This document shows, one piece after another, positions 1 through 12,894 of a DNA stretch of 64,000 nt. Numbering within the stretch: position 1 is the first letter of the stretch; every line of letters starts with the position of its first letter. The notes beneath the pieces are model-generated. The model did not search any database. It had not been told where the DNA came from and was given only the letters and a program-made list of their open reading frames with translations. This DNA is from Rotaria sordida (taxonomy: Eukaryota; Rotifera; Eurotatoria; Philodinida; Philodinidae). The stretch is from positions 62,001 through 126,000 of the forward strand of contig CAJNOL010000467.1 in assembly GCA_905250125.1 (NCBI GenBank). The letters are read 5' to 3'. A program made the position numbers and the translations under genes.

Positions 1-3000
1 AAGACATGATAGTCAAATCCGGAAGACGTGAAAACTTACTTAAAAGCAAAGAAATTCTATAAAAAGATTAAAAAGTTGACTATTTAATTGACAGAAAAGA
101 ACAACTCTACAATGACTGAAATCAACCAACCTGTTGTCAGTAAGAAGGAAACAACTGTAATAATATTTCTGTTAAATAAATAAACTTGATAAGACGTATA
201 ATCGGATACATTAATCGGCAATGACAGTGGGATATGTTTAACATCCTTTTTTTAGCTTTCGGTGCAAACGATTAGAAATATCTGATGCTGCAGTAACGGT
301 GGTTGGAAGTCTGCAATGCTTTCTTAAAAGATTTTCTTAATTTAGAGATACTTTGAATCGAAAAAGAGAGAAAATAATAATAAATCAGGCAAGAACATTC
401 CTGAAAACTGATCATAGAAGCCGAAAATTTTCAGCAATTATTTATGATGACGACTAGAACGTTGGCGGTGGATAAGCCGAATGGCTTATAGCTGTAAATT
501 TGATAGATCATATAAGATAAAATAAGATAAGTAAAAGATACAGTTAGTATAAATATTGTAGAGCTGGTATTGACCGTCGAACGAGATGACAACTATTCTA
601 AAAAAAAAAGATTAAATGCAAAACCCTGATTAAAATTGTTGAAAGATCAATCATAATAAGATAGTAGAAAAAATATAGTAAATTTTTAATATTACATTAT
701 TATTTACCTATCCTGATATTTGATCAATGTCATGAAAACTAAATATTAGAATACTAAATGCTCTTACTAAACAAATATTGTCAAGGATAAAGCATTTAAC
801 AAATTTGACTGTACTCATTTGTTGCAAATTAAATCAATCCGTTGCTAAAAGATATTGATCAAAAGCAGCAAAACATATTGTTGAAGAATAAAATTGCTCT
901 ATTGTTGTTCTTATTTTATACTAAGAAGATGAATTTATTAATACATTAATATCAAATCCAGTATAAAGAAGACATATATGAATATTCTTCGACGAGTATT
1001 TCACATGAATTGCATGATAATCAAATCAACCAGTGAATAGAATTCACCTATTTTATTTCAACATGATCGTAATTAAGTAAAAAAAAAAAGAGTATCGAAA
1101 TGATTACCAATGATTTCACAGCTCACAACAACAAAGACTACCATAGAAAAAATAAAATCATATGTAAAAAGATCACGGATCTCTTATAATATTAAAAACA
1201 ATAAAAGAATTTTATAGTTAGAATATGGCCGATTAGTATAGTTTAATGAAAATCTAGAATACTTGTAAATTTATATTTATACAAAACATTGCCATAAATT
1301 ATTTGAAATGGAATTTATCAAGAATATGAATATTCATTTAACGTCGTTGTCTATATTCGATGTCAATAAATTTCATATGTTTGTATTACAGCATTTAGTA
1401 TATTTTCATTTTTATATAGCGCTGAAGTTAATCAATAAAAGTTATTGTGAATGTGAATAAATCGAAAATTATCGATATTTCAAAGCACCATGGAAGGATA
1501 TGATGAAAACAGTGGAAGATGATATAACGCTAATGTAATAGAACAATTAGATAAGGTTCTTTTATTGTTACAAATCAATGGATATTCTATTGTTGAAATA
1601 AGACGCTAAAGGATGATATTGGATTTTATCAATTTTTCATTGCTTGTAAAATTTCATTTAAGAAAATTTTAGTTTGTTTATGATTTTATTATACTCCTAA
1701 CATGAACTTACTTATTGTCGTCTACAGATTTTTATGTTTGAAAAATCGATGTGCTAGAATAATCGTAATAATAATTTTCCTACTCAAATCTTATAGAACA
1801 CAGTCTAGCATAAATTACCTATGTCAGTCATTTATGATATTATGAAGTATATATAGAAGAAAAGGCCATGATCTTCTATTGTGAAAATTCATATCGCTTC
1901 TTCAAAAGTAACCTTCTTTTGCTAGTTAGCGTTTTGCTAGCTTTTATCTATAAAACTAAGAGCTTTGGGAAAACTCTACTGATACTCAAACAGACTTTTT
2001 TTTAGCAACTACATGCAAGAAAACTAGAATTTTTCACTGGAAAAAAATAGTAATGTTTATTACAAAAACAGAGTCTTTATTCAAGCTGAGTTTTTAGGTG
2101 TTATAGTCCAAAAAAAAAAATCATTAAATTTCCAGAAAAAACTTTCGGAGAACCCATGACCTTTTATTTCGCCTTATGAGATTTTTTTTTATAGGTGACT
2201 ACCTATTCTGAGAAGGATGTTTTAAGACCAAGAGGATTAAATCATCGTAAAATAAGTTAAATAGGTAATATAAAAAGAAATGTTTTAATACACAATAGTA
2301 CTCGATTCTCGGTACTATGGAAAAGAACATAATTTTATCTGCGAATATTCGATAATTATTACTTAAATAATGAGAAAATGAACCCATTCATTTATGAATA
2401 GAATGTAAACAATCTCTTTTCATCAAGATACTGCGTAAAAGTATTAAAAAAACACAAGCAAAATGTTAAGTCAAAATCTCTAAAGTAATTTTATTTCTTA
2501 TACCCAGACATTTTCAAATTTATTCTCTTCCAGCAAATGAATGTATCTCTAAATATACAAGATAAATTTTCTCAACAGATTAATACAAACTGATGTAATT
2601 TTATGGAATACACTATCTTAGTTAAAACCTATACAAAAAAAAATAATTATATATTTATTTCCAATGGTTGAATAATCATATTACAAATTACTACAAAAAA
2701 AACAACATTTATTTCGTCAAAGATCAAAAGATAAGGGAAACATTTTCATTGAAGCATTGGATATTTTCAAAATAAAAATTCTTCTATGTATTTTAACAAA
2801 AAATTTCAATAGTTCTTTAAAAATTCAGTTAGATTCGTAGAAATTTGAATACAATATCAGTATAAAAACAATAATATGAATATGACAGGTAACTAGATTT
2901 GATTTTGATAGAGTTTTGCTAGGAATAAAATATAATTAAAATGAATAGAAGAGGATATGATTCGAGAGTAACCATCATCTATTTAGCTTGTCAATAAACT

Positions 3001-3500
3001 TGATATAAGTTTATTTTCAGAGATAATAAAAGCTTTTATTTGAAAGAATGTTGTGTTTATTTCGACACAGTCATACGTGTAATTATATTTATTTTTTTTT
3101 ATCATTTTGACAATGTATTAAGAAAAACTTGATAGGCTTTTCTCTTCGTTGAAAAAAAAATACTAAAATCTTCATATTTTACAAAAACATAGAATACATC
3201 TCTTTTTGTTTTTAATTATTCAATGCATCTTTATTCATTAATTGATATTGAGAATGTCATACACACTGTATAGTGTATGATTCATCGTACGAAAAGTGAT
3301 CATAAATATCATAGAAGAGAAACCAGAAATAATAAAAAACCAACACAAAATCCATGTTATTTTCATACGAAAGTCTTCAAAATTTATTGTAAATATATTT
3401 TTTAATTTTACTACAACACTAGTTATTGTATTTTATATGTCATATACATGAATTCGAAGAATTTCACGATAAGGTTTTGGAATCAATGTGACATGACATA
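1..3500. other. Gene-poor AT-rich stretch with a GPCR relic
   Basis: No convincing coding exon or RNA gene is visible. The only recognisable piece is a decayed GPCR fragment near 850-890, listed separately. The rest is AT-rich unique-looking sequence with short homopolymer runs. The open frame at 2199-2387 (minus) has low-complexity composition and no splice context, so it is not called. Confidence 0.5.
838..915 (-). pseudogene. Decayed GPCR relic (end of TM3, FDQY region)
   Basis: Positions 850-890 match, with few changes, the minus-strand segment of the intact GPCR at about 6905-6940 that encodes its CFLAFDQYLST stretch (the receptor's DRY-equivalent). The flanking sequence matches poorly and has stops. 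This appears to be a remnant of an old receptor copy in the same orientation. Confidence 0.45.
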
Positions 3501-3504
3501 AACA

Positions 3505-4009
3505 TTATTCTAGTTCATTAGCAGAAAAACTTTGTTGAGCTATTTCAGGAGAAACTTTATTTCTTGATATATTTGTTGATGTTTTATTACATAGAGATTT
3601 AATTAAGCGCCAAGGTTTTTTTATCAGAACATTTTTCGCTTGACGACGAAAACGTGATAATACCATTAAAAAGACATAAAAATTAATCTAAAATAAAATT
3701 CAACATGTAGATTAATAAACAGTCTGTTAAGACTAAGCAAAGTTTTATGTTTTAATTTACCACAAAATTAGTATGCATCAACGAAGCAGTTATTGATAAT
3801 AAGAGACTAACGATTGCTAATTCCATATAATTATTTACATTGTTGTTTACATTAAGTTGATATAGAGAAATACAAATAAATGGTAAACCACATATAATAA
3901 GAACAATAACACGTGCCAAAGTCATTGCTGTCATTTGACGGTCAAGACGTCGACGAAATAGAAGCTCTTCGATAATCATGTGATCAAATAGGAGAAGACG
4001 GAAACTCAA
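3505..4009 (-). pseudogene. 5'-truncated rhodopsin-like GPCR (TM6-TM7 and tail only)
   Basis: Two pieces on the minus strand line up with the 3' half of the intact receptor at 6181-7258. Exon piece 1 (4009 or below, down to 3761) carries the RRRLDRQMTAM loop, TM6 and most of TM7 and ends at a GT donor in phase 0. Exon piece 2 (3687 down to 3505) encodes INFYVFLMVLSRFRRQAKNV and a tail ending in TAA. Piece 2 is 183 nt, exactly the length of the last exon of the intact gene, and the frame is still open. Upstream of about 3990 the similarity stops, so TM1-TM5 are missing. It is either a recently truncated pseudogene or a partial duplicate. An in-frame ATG at 4009 could start an 84-codon first exon, but a two-TM receptor fragment is unlikely to work. 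Confidence 0.75.
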
Positions 4010-6180
4010 TTAAGTACTAGCATAGAAGATATCAAGTGTATGTTTTGTCGCGTGTATTCGTGCAATATCTCCTATATGTCCTGTGTTGATATTTAATTGA
4101 GTTTCTGCGGATACTCATAGAAGATATGATATCCTAATTTCATCCGTTCTGTCTACTATATCATTGCTGAGGTATACATTTTTTTGCAACTGTTAATGAA
4201 TAAAATAATTAGTGGTATTAGGTTACAAAGTCTCAAGTGGACACTCTCATTAGTTCTGATCATATATATCTGTTCATTTCACATATTTGTTAACAAACCT
4301 AATAGCAAGCGACAAAAAAAACCATCAAAAAGAATATGAAGAAAAGACCGTTGAAGTGGTTGATTCTTTTACTGTCTTTGAATAATTACACGAATATATT
4401 AGTCCAATGTGTTGTTGTATTATACAACTCAAAGGAATATAAATAATAGTTGAATTTGATAAAAACAGACATAAATTTTTCAGCACGACGAAAATGGAAA
4501 TGAACAGTTTGTGTGGTCTTCGGAAAAGTAAAAAAAATAAGATGCTTAAAATTTAAGTAAATATGAACAATAGATTACTCGCATGATTCAACAGTCTTAG
4601 TTTCATCTTCAATTTATTTGCAAGCTGTAGTGAAATTCACTTTCAATATGTATCTCGATAAGAGCGTGTGTTCAAAAAAAAGTAACTGAGAACAGTTTTG
4701 CACAAGACGTAAAAAATAAAATTAGATTTTTGTTTTTCTTTATGAAATTGTAGTAATTCTAAATAGAAAATGACTTTTTTTCAAATCAAAAGACTTCATC
4801 CAATAGTCTTTCGATTTTAATGTAATCGAATAAATCAAATTTCATATTCCATCTTCAATACGGTTTGAAATTGATAACTTCATACAAAGCATTGCATCAC
4901 AAATTATATCACATCATAGTTTTTAATTCTTTATAATACATTTTTATTTAGTTTATTTTTTAATCGATCTAATGTCTTATTGACTTTCAACAGTATCTAC
5001 TAGATAGTTTACATCAGAGGTGGTAATAAGCCACTTTTTATTTCTGATCTAGTTCGGAATGCTCGCAGATCAAACCTGGTTGATTGATTTTTCGGGTTTC
5101 TTGAATAGATTTCATTCTATAACTGTACATTAATGTATCATTCTAGTTTTAGCTGTTCATTTATTTTATATCTATAAAGAAAAGACAATAACAAGTTCTT
5201 GTATGAAGTAGTAAATTACAACAACGAGAAAAATCATTATAAGGATTTTTTAGACAAGAAAAGCTTAAATTAATGCAATGTTTTCGATCATGCCAGTACG
5301 GTTTCGCATAATCAAAAAATAAATAATTATGATAGCAAAAAACAACATATGATCAGGCATACAACGAAGAGGTAAAAGAAAATGTAAGGAATAAGTGATA
5401 AGTACAATAACACGCAAGAATATTTATATTGGACAATTAATTTTTGCAAAAGCATGAATGCAAAATTTACTAGCCATTTGTTTTGGATCTAAAAAAGTCC
5501 TATAGCACTAAATTGACCTTATGTTCAAGCATTTGTTCTTGGAATCGAAATAATTTGTCGAAGTACTCTCAAATAATAAAACAATGCATCAACATTTGAT
5601 TTTCAAAGCGTAAGAGCCAAGTAAACAACTTTGCCATGGTGTGCCTTGTTAGTCAGGTTGAATATCGAATGGACGGATCAGATCAGACTAAAATTTCAAA
5701 ATTTGACCTGACCTAGCAGACGTCTACCATGCAGCAAAACAGGTCGGCAACTCTGTTTACACGCTCTTTTAATTTTTTCTTAATATCTCAAATAATGAAT
5801 TTGACAATGAGTATAATGAAGATATGTGACAATGAGAAACAGTAAAACTGTCAATCAATACTATTACAATGAATTAAAATGAAATGTGTCAATTAAAAGT
5901 CTTGTTTCGTCAATGATATTATTAAAACATAAACCAAATTTTTCCTCAAGTCCGTATTCTACACATAACTAATATTCTTATTTTATCTCATATAGATTGG
6001 ATAATATTCTGATTCTTGTTCAAAGTCAGAAGTCTCAATGAAGTATGACAAACACATATTTATATAACATATTTCAATAAGATAAAATAACTCATACATA
6101 AAACGACAATGGACTGACATTTAGGAAATATTGTTGATATTGGATGATTTGACTTTATTGTTTTTTCTATAAAAACACAA
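4010..6180. other. Intergenic, no gene seen
   Basis: No coding exon is supported. A short inverted repeat of about 13 bp (4003-4016 against 4091-4104) and a repeated TAGAAGATAT motif flank the broken end of the truncated GPCR and may mark the truncation event. The rest is AT-rich with no recognisable element. Confidence 0.4.
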
Positions 6181-7258
6181 CTATACGCATTCTAAGACGA
6201 ATGCACTTGCTTGAGTAGGTTCTGGAGCAACTTGATTATTCTTTGAAATTATTAATCTGGGATTAGACAATATTGTCAATGAACGCCGAAGTTTTTTAAT
6301 AAAGAAATATTTCACTTGATGACGATAACGTGGTGATATCATTAAAAATAAATAAAAATTGATCTAAAAAAATCGAAATCACACAACCAATTTTAAGACT
6401 CAATACAATAATTTAACTTACAGCATAGTTAGTATATAAAATAGAATATATAACTACTGATGATAGATTAAGGATGGCCTCTTCCAAATGATCGTCGGCG
6501 TGATAAGTTATATTAAGTCGAAATAGACTCCAAATAATAAATGGTATACCCAAACTAACAATACACATCACTCTTGTCAGAGCAATTGCTGTCATTTGAC
6601 GATCAAGTCGACGACGCATCAATGGTATTTGACGTCGAATAATTCGACGAACATTTTGATATGCCAATAAACTGAATAAACCACTAATAGTAATTGGAAG
6701 CACACAAGATAGAATCGGATAATAGAAAAATGTAAAGTAAGCATTTACTGTTGGATGGTAAACAGTACATCCTAATGGTCCAGTTTGGGTAAAAATAAGA
6801 AAGAGTATTCCATGAAGCAATACAATAGTTATATTGAAAAATGACAGACGATAAGCTAATTTAAGTGTACTTATATATCGCCAATGTTGTCTATGATTTG
6901 TTGATAGATATTGATCAAAAGCAAGAAAACATATTGTACACAAAGAATATAAGCCAAAACTATATGAGCTCATTGATTGTATTTTACACCAAGCAACTGA
7001 TATATGTACTGGATTTCGACCTATAATATAACTAGCAATATTAGATGGTAACATTGCAAGAAGTACACCAATATTAGCCATAGACTCAATTTTTAAATAA
7101 TAAGCACATTGATTTCCTCGAAATATACGTAGAATGTTGAACATTAGAATAATTAAAATATTACCAATAAGTCCAATGAATAAAATAACGACACTGGAAT
7201 AGAATTGATATTTATTGGTTATAACACGAAGCAGTTCGATTATGTTTAATGATGACAT
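6181..7258 (-). CDS. Rhodopsin-like (class A) G protein-coupled receptor, rotifer-type
   Basis: Two exons, complement(6181..6363, 6422..7258), separated by a 58-bp GT..AG intron in phase 0. Product 339 aa. The translation shows a short N-terminus and seven hydrophobic segments: TM1 has a GN pair (IGLIGNILIILMF), the end of TM3 has FDQYLST in place of DRY, and intracellular loop 3 is basic (RRIIRRQIPLMRRRLDRQMT). TM7 crosses the splice junction and ends INFYLFLM in place of NPxxY. Extending past the apparent stop at 6413 into the second exon supplies the end of TM7 and a cytoplasmic tail ending LECV. The family should signal through heterotrimeric G proteins at the plasma membrane. The ligand is unknown; bdelloids carry large, fast-evolving families of such receptors. 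The ATG at 7258 is the first in frame. A truncated copy and relics nearby suggest local duplication and decay. Confidence 0.85.
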
Positions 7259-8234
7259 GTTTTATTCTTAATAGAAAAGAATATTTTTTTTTAAAATGAC
7301 GATAATTCAATGATGTTTTTTTTTTCTTCGATAATGGACATTAATGTGTAGATCAAACAAAAGTTTTTCTTTTCATACCAATACTTTCAAGCGTAATAAT
7401 TAAAATTGTTGCATAAAATGATTTGATTTGATCAACTAACCGTTATAGGTTTATTTTTATTTTAATGTTATTACATTTTAAAACATCAATTCATATATTC
7501 AACGAAGCATATTTTTTCTTGTGTGTGTGTGTGGCATTAAAATACTAGAAAAAAAAGACATGTTTCGTATATCTTGCCCTTACAAAAAAAATCTATCAAA
7601 TGCAATACGGTATTTAAGATGAAGAATATTTATTTGGATATTTATCATTATAATTCAATGGTATCTGTTGATAGTATTGTTTATAGAATCGTAGAGAGTC
7701 AAATACAGTGTATCTGATTTATTTTCTGTACTTTACGACAAAATGAATTAGAATAGTTTTTCAAGAATTGCTTAACCATATCATAAACAATCTTGTATTA
7801 ATTATAAAGTTGTCTCAATTATTTTTTTTAATCTATTGCTTAATTACGGACTCATTGCAAAGGGTTTACATGAATTTTCTATCTAGACTCTATTGATCAA
7901 TCACAAAAAGAAAAACATGCAAAATAATGAATTAGTGTTATTTAGTTCATACGACGACGTTATGAATTAAATGTGAATTCTTAGAAATATATTTTCTCCT
8001 ATGCATGCTGTCTGACTTTTTAATCCTTTTATTGATCAAGTTTGCTATTGTCATAATAAAATGGGATATACATCTTATTGAATCTATATTTAATAGTTTT
8101 GATAAAGTTTCAGTGAAACTTGTACATAATTCGATACTAAGTGTATAGATAGAGAAAGAATATTAAAATCCAGCGTTATCACTCCATGAACTTTTTCTAA
8201 ATCAATCTGATTCTTAATTCTATATTATACTTTC

Positions 8235-8480
8235 ATGTAACATAATCATTTTATCGCTTTCAATACTTCTTCATCACAAAATATTTTACTTTGTCGATGA
8301 AAACATCATCATATTGTGAAAAATAGATAGAAATTGATCTAAAAAGTAAGGTATAATAATAGAAAAGTGTCAGAATGAAGAGAACTTTCCGATTTATCCC
8401 AAAATTCATGTAGAACAACGAGTATATGAGACTACACTCGTCAAACTATCAATCGCTATAAACAGTTGTTTGTTTTCTAT
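8235..8480 (-). pseudogene. Decayed GPCR relic (TM7 and last exon)
   Basis: Read on the minus strand, 8343-8250 begins with a splice-acceptor-like AG and INFYLFF, followed by a frame-breaking stop, and matches the last exon of the intact GPCR almost base for base through the FRRQ/YRHQ-type region. Positions 8400-8465 match the preceding exon of the truncated copy (TM7). Several stops and small indels make this a pseudogene. Together with the copies at 3505 and 6181 it forms a same-strand tandem set. Confidence 0.65.
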
Positions 8481-8499
8481 TTTACGAAGATTTTGTTAA

Positions 8500-11400
8500 T
8501 ACAAAGAATAAGTTATACAGAGTGAACTCAAGTAAATAACATATCATAAGTATTTGTCATCGCATAAGCCGATGAGCATTATGCTAAGCTAACAAAAAAT
8601 ATTAAGTAAAAACAAAATGTTGCTCTATGTATAACACATATGTCTAAGGAAGGAATTTCCATTTAAATGAAAAGTAAAATGTCATGCAGGACAACGAAAA
8701 CAAAAAAAAATTGAAAAACGTAAAACGACGAGTTAATTTTACTGCATTGATTTGTCGTTAACTGTATCCGAGAAATTCACGAATATTGTTCCTAATACGT
8801 TTTCTCTTGGCTGATACGTTATTAAAACTCCTAACAATTAACAAACAATTTAAAAAAAGTTGTAAATCGACGTAAACATCGTTCTCACTCAAACATTATC
8901 CTAAGATCTCACCTTCACTTTCAGCTAATGCCATTATAGTTCGCTTCAGATGAGTTAATACGTTAAAATAAAAGGTCGTATTCTTTTTCAAAAACTACTT
9001 ATGTCTTTTGTAGAATGCTAACAGACCATAGAAACTAATTATAATCGCATTTATACTTCTCACAGAAGAAAAAACTTTCAAGTACTTTTCTTATTATATT
9101 TATGCATGACAAGCTTAATGGATGATATTATTGAAGAATAATGGAAATGACATACTAGACTAGATAAAAAAAAAAGTTTTGACATTGTTTCATTTCATCG
9201 AAAAAAAGAAAGCAATCAAAGACATTAGTTTTTATAAGTGTTAAAAGAAAAAGACCCCGTTGTCTTATTTTTAACATCAGTGAAGATCAAAAAGTAAAAT
9301 GAATTTATTGTTTTTATAGATTGATGTATATATTATCTTGAAAAAGACAGTCTTCTTTATATTGAAGAATTATATGAAGTTAAAAAATCATACCAAAAAC
9401 AGATATCTCTTATTTGAATATTTAATGATTCTACCGAAGAATTGTTTAAACATTCTATTTGAAATATTCTTCATTTTATTGAATCAAAATGCTAATTTAT
9501 AGTTAATCTTTGATCGGAAAATGAAGAATTTATTTCTTGAATAACTTCATGAAAGTTGAAATATGAAAATATGTAGGTGTCCTTGCTAATATCCTATTAT
9601 CATACAAATTCGTAAATCTCAACTGTCAATCAAAATGGAATAATTTTGATTGTCAAAAATTTTTGAAAATAGAATTGAAATTAAGTAATTAATTCTTTTT
9701 ATTTCTGATGAACAATTCAATTTTAAAGATATATATATATGAATCATTGCAGTAGTTTTGCAAAAAAGAATATATAATTGATTCGGACGATTATTTTTAC
9801 TGAAATATTTATTCTTTAAAAAATGGTAATAAATTTAATGAAGACAAAAATAAAACTATCGTTCTTCTTTTACGTGCAAAAACCAAGTTTCATTGAATAT
9901 CAAGACTTTGGAATTTTTTTTTCTTTGTATAATATAATGAGAATAGTTTATGTGTTGTTGTACCTAAAATATATAGATTTAAGACAACATTTTTTTAAAA
10001 ATTTTATCATACGCAGTGATTTGAATAATAAGTGCCGTGAAATAACAATTTGATTAATATATAACATACCCGGTCGCCAACAAAACAACCTATCAAAAGA
10101 AAAATAATGGAATATCTCCACCATATTTTAAGGAAATGAACTTATTTTTTTCCCTAATGATAGAGGAAAGTTGCAAGCATTTATTCATTAGTCATCATTC
10201 TATTGACACACTTGAAATCTAGTACTATCTACTTCAATTCAAAAGTTGGCATTGTTTTCCGGATACTTCCATGAATAGTAGACCACAAGAAACACAGAGA
10301 TTTGAATATTTTCATTTTGACATATCCATTTTTGTAGAGATTTTTCCACTAATTATTTCAGTAAAAATTGTTTCCTATTTTCAACAACAAACGAAGATGC
10401 CATGGTCAAAATACTGCAAAAAAGTCAAAGTACTCCAGAAGTTCAGAATACTTTGATGTTTTTTAGTAGTTTAAGTCTAGCATCATTATTTTTTGATGAA
10501 AATTTTTATTATTGAAATGATCAATGAAAAAAGCTTTATAAAATTGATTATATTAAAAATTTTTCGGATATTTTTGTGTCTTTGTGGATGACTATCCATG
10601 AAAGTACTCTATCAAAAATTCACTGTAGTCGTATGGATTTCTCGTGAATTTTTTGTATAAAGAAATTTAAGAGGATCCTGTTAAACCTTGATGACGTCAG
10701 ATAGTTTAGCAAAAAGTCAAAGATTGCAAATAAATTATTATAAAAAATAGAGAAAATTTAAAAACATGAGAATTTTAATAATATTACAAATACTTAAAAT
10801 CTATCATTTATTTTTGCTATACAGTGGAAATATTCTATTCTTGTTTTTGGTAAGTTATTTCTGAGACATCCGGTATTTAACTAACAACAGTGACATTTTC
10901 TTGATTCTTAGATTATTAAGAAAGATTTTAGCCGACTTTATAAAGTTACAATTCTCTGATGTTTATATGCAAAAGAACAAGCATGTCGTAATTACGATAT
11001 CATGTTTGGATGTTAGAAACACGTCGGTATTAGATCGTACCAATTATCATCGGTCATATCTCCATCTATTATTGTGTTTGATTTCAAGAGAAATGAGAAA
11101 GTTCTTTGCATATCTGTTCTGTCAGTATATCAAAACCAATTGAATACATACTAAAAGAAAATGTTAATAGATTCTTTGATGAAATATATAAAATATACCT
11201 TTTTTTATTTCAATGAAAATTGCTATTGAGTTCAAACATAACGCAAATGATCTATGACAATTGGACATATATAAATTTCATATTAATAGTTTTAGTTTAG
11301 TGATTGAAGTTATTAGTAATCTTTTCGTTATTGTTGTGTTCGCTAGATGTACATCAACACAGACAGATGAGAAAATCTTAAAACTCCTTTCAAAACATGT

Positions 11401-11770
11401 GTCATCGAATTTGCTAGAATCATTTTACGAAACAATTCTTTATCTTGTTCTAAGGAATTTTAAGAAAATTCAAAGGATGAATGTATGAAACTTTGCTCAT
11501 TCTAATCGATTTGAGAGAGTTGAAAAAAAAACAGATTTGCGAGATACTGTAATAATACTCTTCTTTCGAACGACAAGACTATCATTTTGATAGTGTTACT
11601 ATATTAAACAATGAGTCTTGGCACGATGAACTCGATTAAGATAATCGACTTCCCATTTTGGAAGCTTTTAATCTACTGTTATAATGAAAAGTTATAACAT
11701 CTTGTACATCTTTCCTTTGAAACCTTTCATATCAATTCGAACCAGCAAAGTGTCTCTTGTACTTTGATTA
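8500..11770. other. Intergenic, no supported gene
   Basis: Several open frames exist (9823-10053, 10271-10456, 10901-11143, 11261-11488, all plus), but they are AT-driven, rich in Phe, Ile, Lys and Asn, lack flanking splice sites that extend them, and resemble no family I recognise. No repeat structure is obvious. Confidence 0.4.
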
Positions 11771-11785
11771 TTGTGCAGAATTAAA

Positions 11786-12373
11786 TAGGGGTGCACCAAA
11801 TCTAAATCCAGTCAAACTCAAATCTTGGGTTTGACAGAGTTTGACTAGATTTGGATTTGGGTTTGACTTGGATTTGGATTTAGATTTGGGTGGATTTGAT
11901 TTGGATTTGACTATATACACCTCTTACAAAGGCTGCAGTTTTTCGGTAACAAAACTCGCCAAAACCGGTCAAATCTCCGTCTTCATTAGATGCAGTTTTC
12001 TTCGCTCTATCCAATGACGGCGTCAGATTTCATCTAATCTTCCAAAAAGTGCTAAGGTTTGACAGGATTTGATCAAAAACGTGAATAAAAAGCAAGAATT
12101 TGCATAAAAATCTGTCAAACCTTGGCACTTTATGAAAGATTACATGGAATCTGACGCCATCATTGGATAGAGCGAAGAAAACTGCATCTAATGAAGATGA
12201 AGATTTGACTGGTTTTGACGAGTTTTGTTACCGAAAAATTGCAGCTTTTGTAAGAGGTATATATAGTCAAATCCAACTCAAACCCAAACCCAGTCAAATC
12301 CAGTCAAACCCAGTCCAACCCAAACAAAGAATTGGATTTGGGTTTGATTGGATTTGGATTTGGTGCATGCCTA
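11786..12373. mobile_element. hAT-type fold-back MITE with 8-bp target duplication
   Basis: A 588-bp near-palindrome. The left end reads TAGGGGTGCACCAAATC and the right end, reverse-complemented, reads TAGGCATGCACCAAATC. The 8-bp direct repeat GAATTAAA lies immediately outside both ends (11778-11785 and 12374-12381). Arms of about 270 bp pair almost throughout; the subterminal parts are built from short TTTGGA/TTTGGGT-like repeats. Between the arms is a loop of a few tens of bases near 12070-12110. Length, TAG.. termini and 8-bp TSD fit a non-autonomous hAT element; no transposase is encoded. The open frame 12163-12384 lies inside the right arm and is not a gene. Confidence 0.85.
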
Positions 12374-12894
12374 GAATTAAATGATTCACTTTTTATAAAA
12401 ATTCAAATATTTATGACTCATCTGTGCAGATGTGAATATCAATTCGAGGTGTTATTATAAACATTTTTACTACTCTCAATAAGATGATAAATAAAAAACT
12501 TTTATATACATCTCACCTATGAATTTCCTAAGAATTCATCAGAACAATACAAAGAGTTGTTTCGTAAAATGGTTATAGAGAATCTGACAACGCATCGTTT
12601 GAAAAAACCTTAAGGCTTTTGCATTTATTTGTGTTGATGTATATGCATAATAAACTATGTTGCAAACATTTTGGAATCTCATGGATCATAAAAGATAAAA
12701 CTTGTTTCGTAAAAGTGTTTGAAGAAAAGGAAACTGTATAATAGAGATTGATTGATTGAAAGGGCATTTTCAAATAATAACCTTTTGAGTATACACCTTG
12801 TTCTCAATTAGGAAAAGTCTAAAGTAGAAAAAAACCAAAGAGGATATGAATGTAAATTACGATTTTCTCACTTAAATCAAACTTTTGAAGTTTT

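Noticed and set aside
5220..5480. Possible further GPCR relic
   Set aside because: Only short similarities (for example AGTACAATAACACG) to the receptor genes, not enough to separate from chance in AT-rich DNA.
12163..12384. Plus-strand frame with a repeated KPSQIQSNP-like stretch
   Set aside because: It is the right arm of the hAT MITE read as protein; the repeat is DNA-level subterminal repeat, not a gene.
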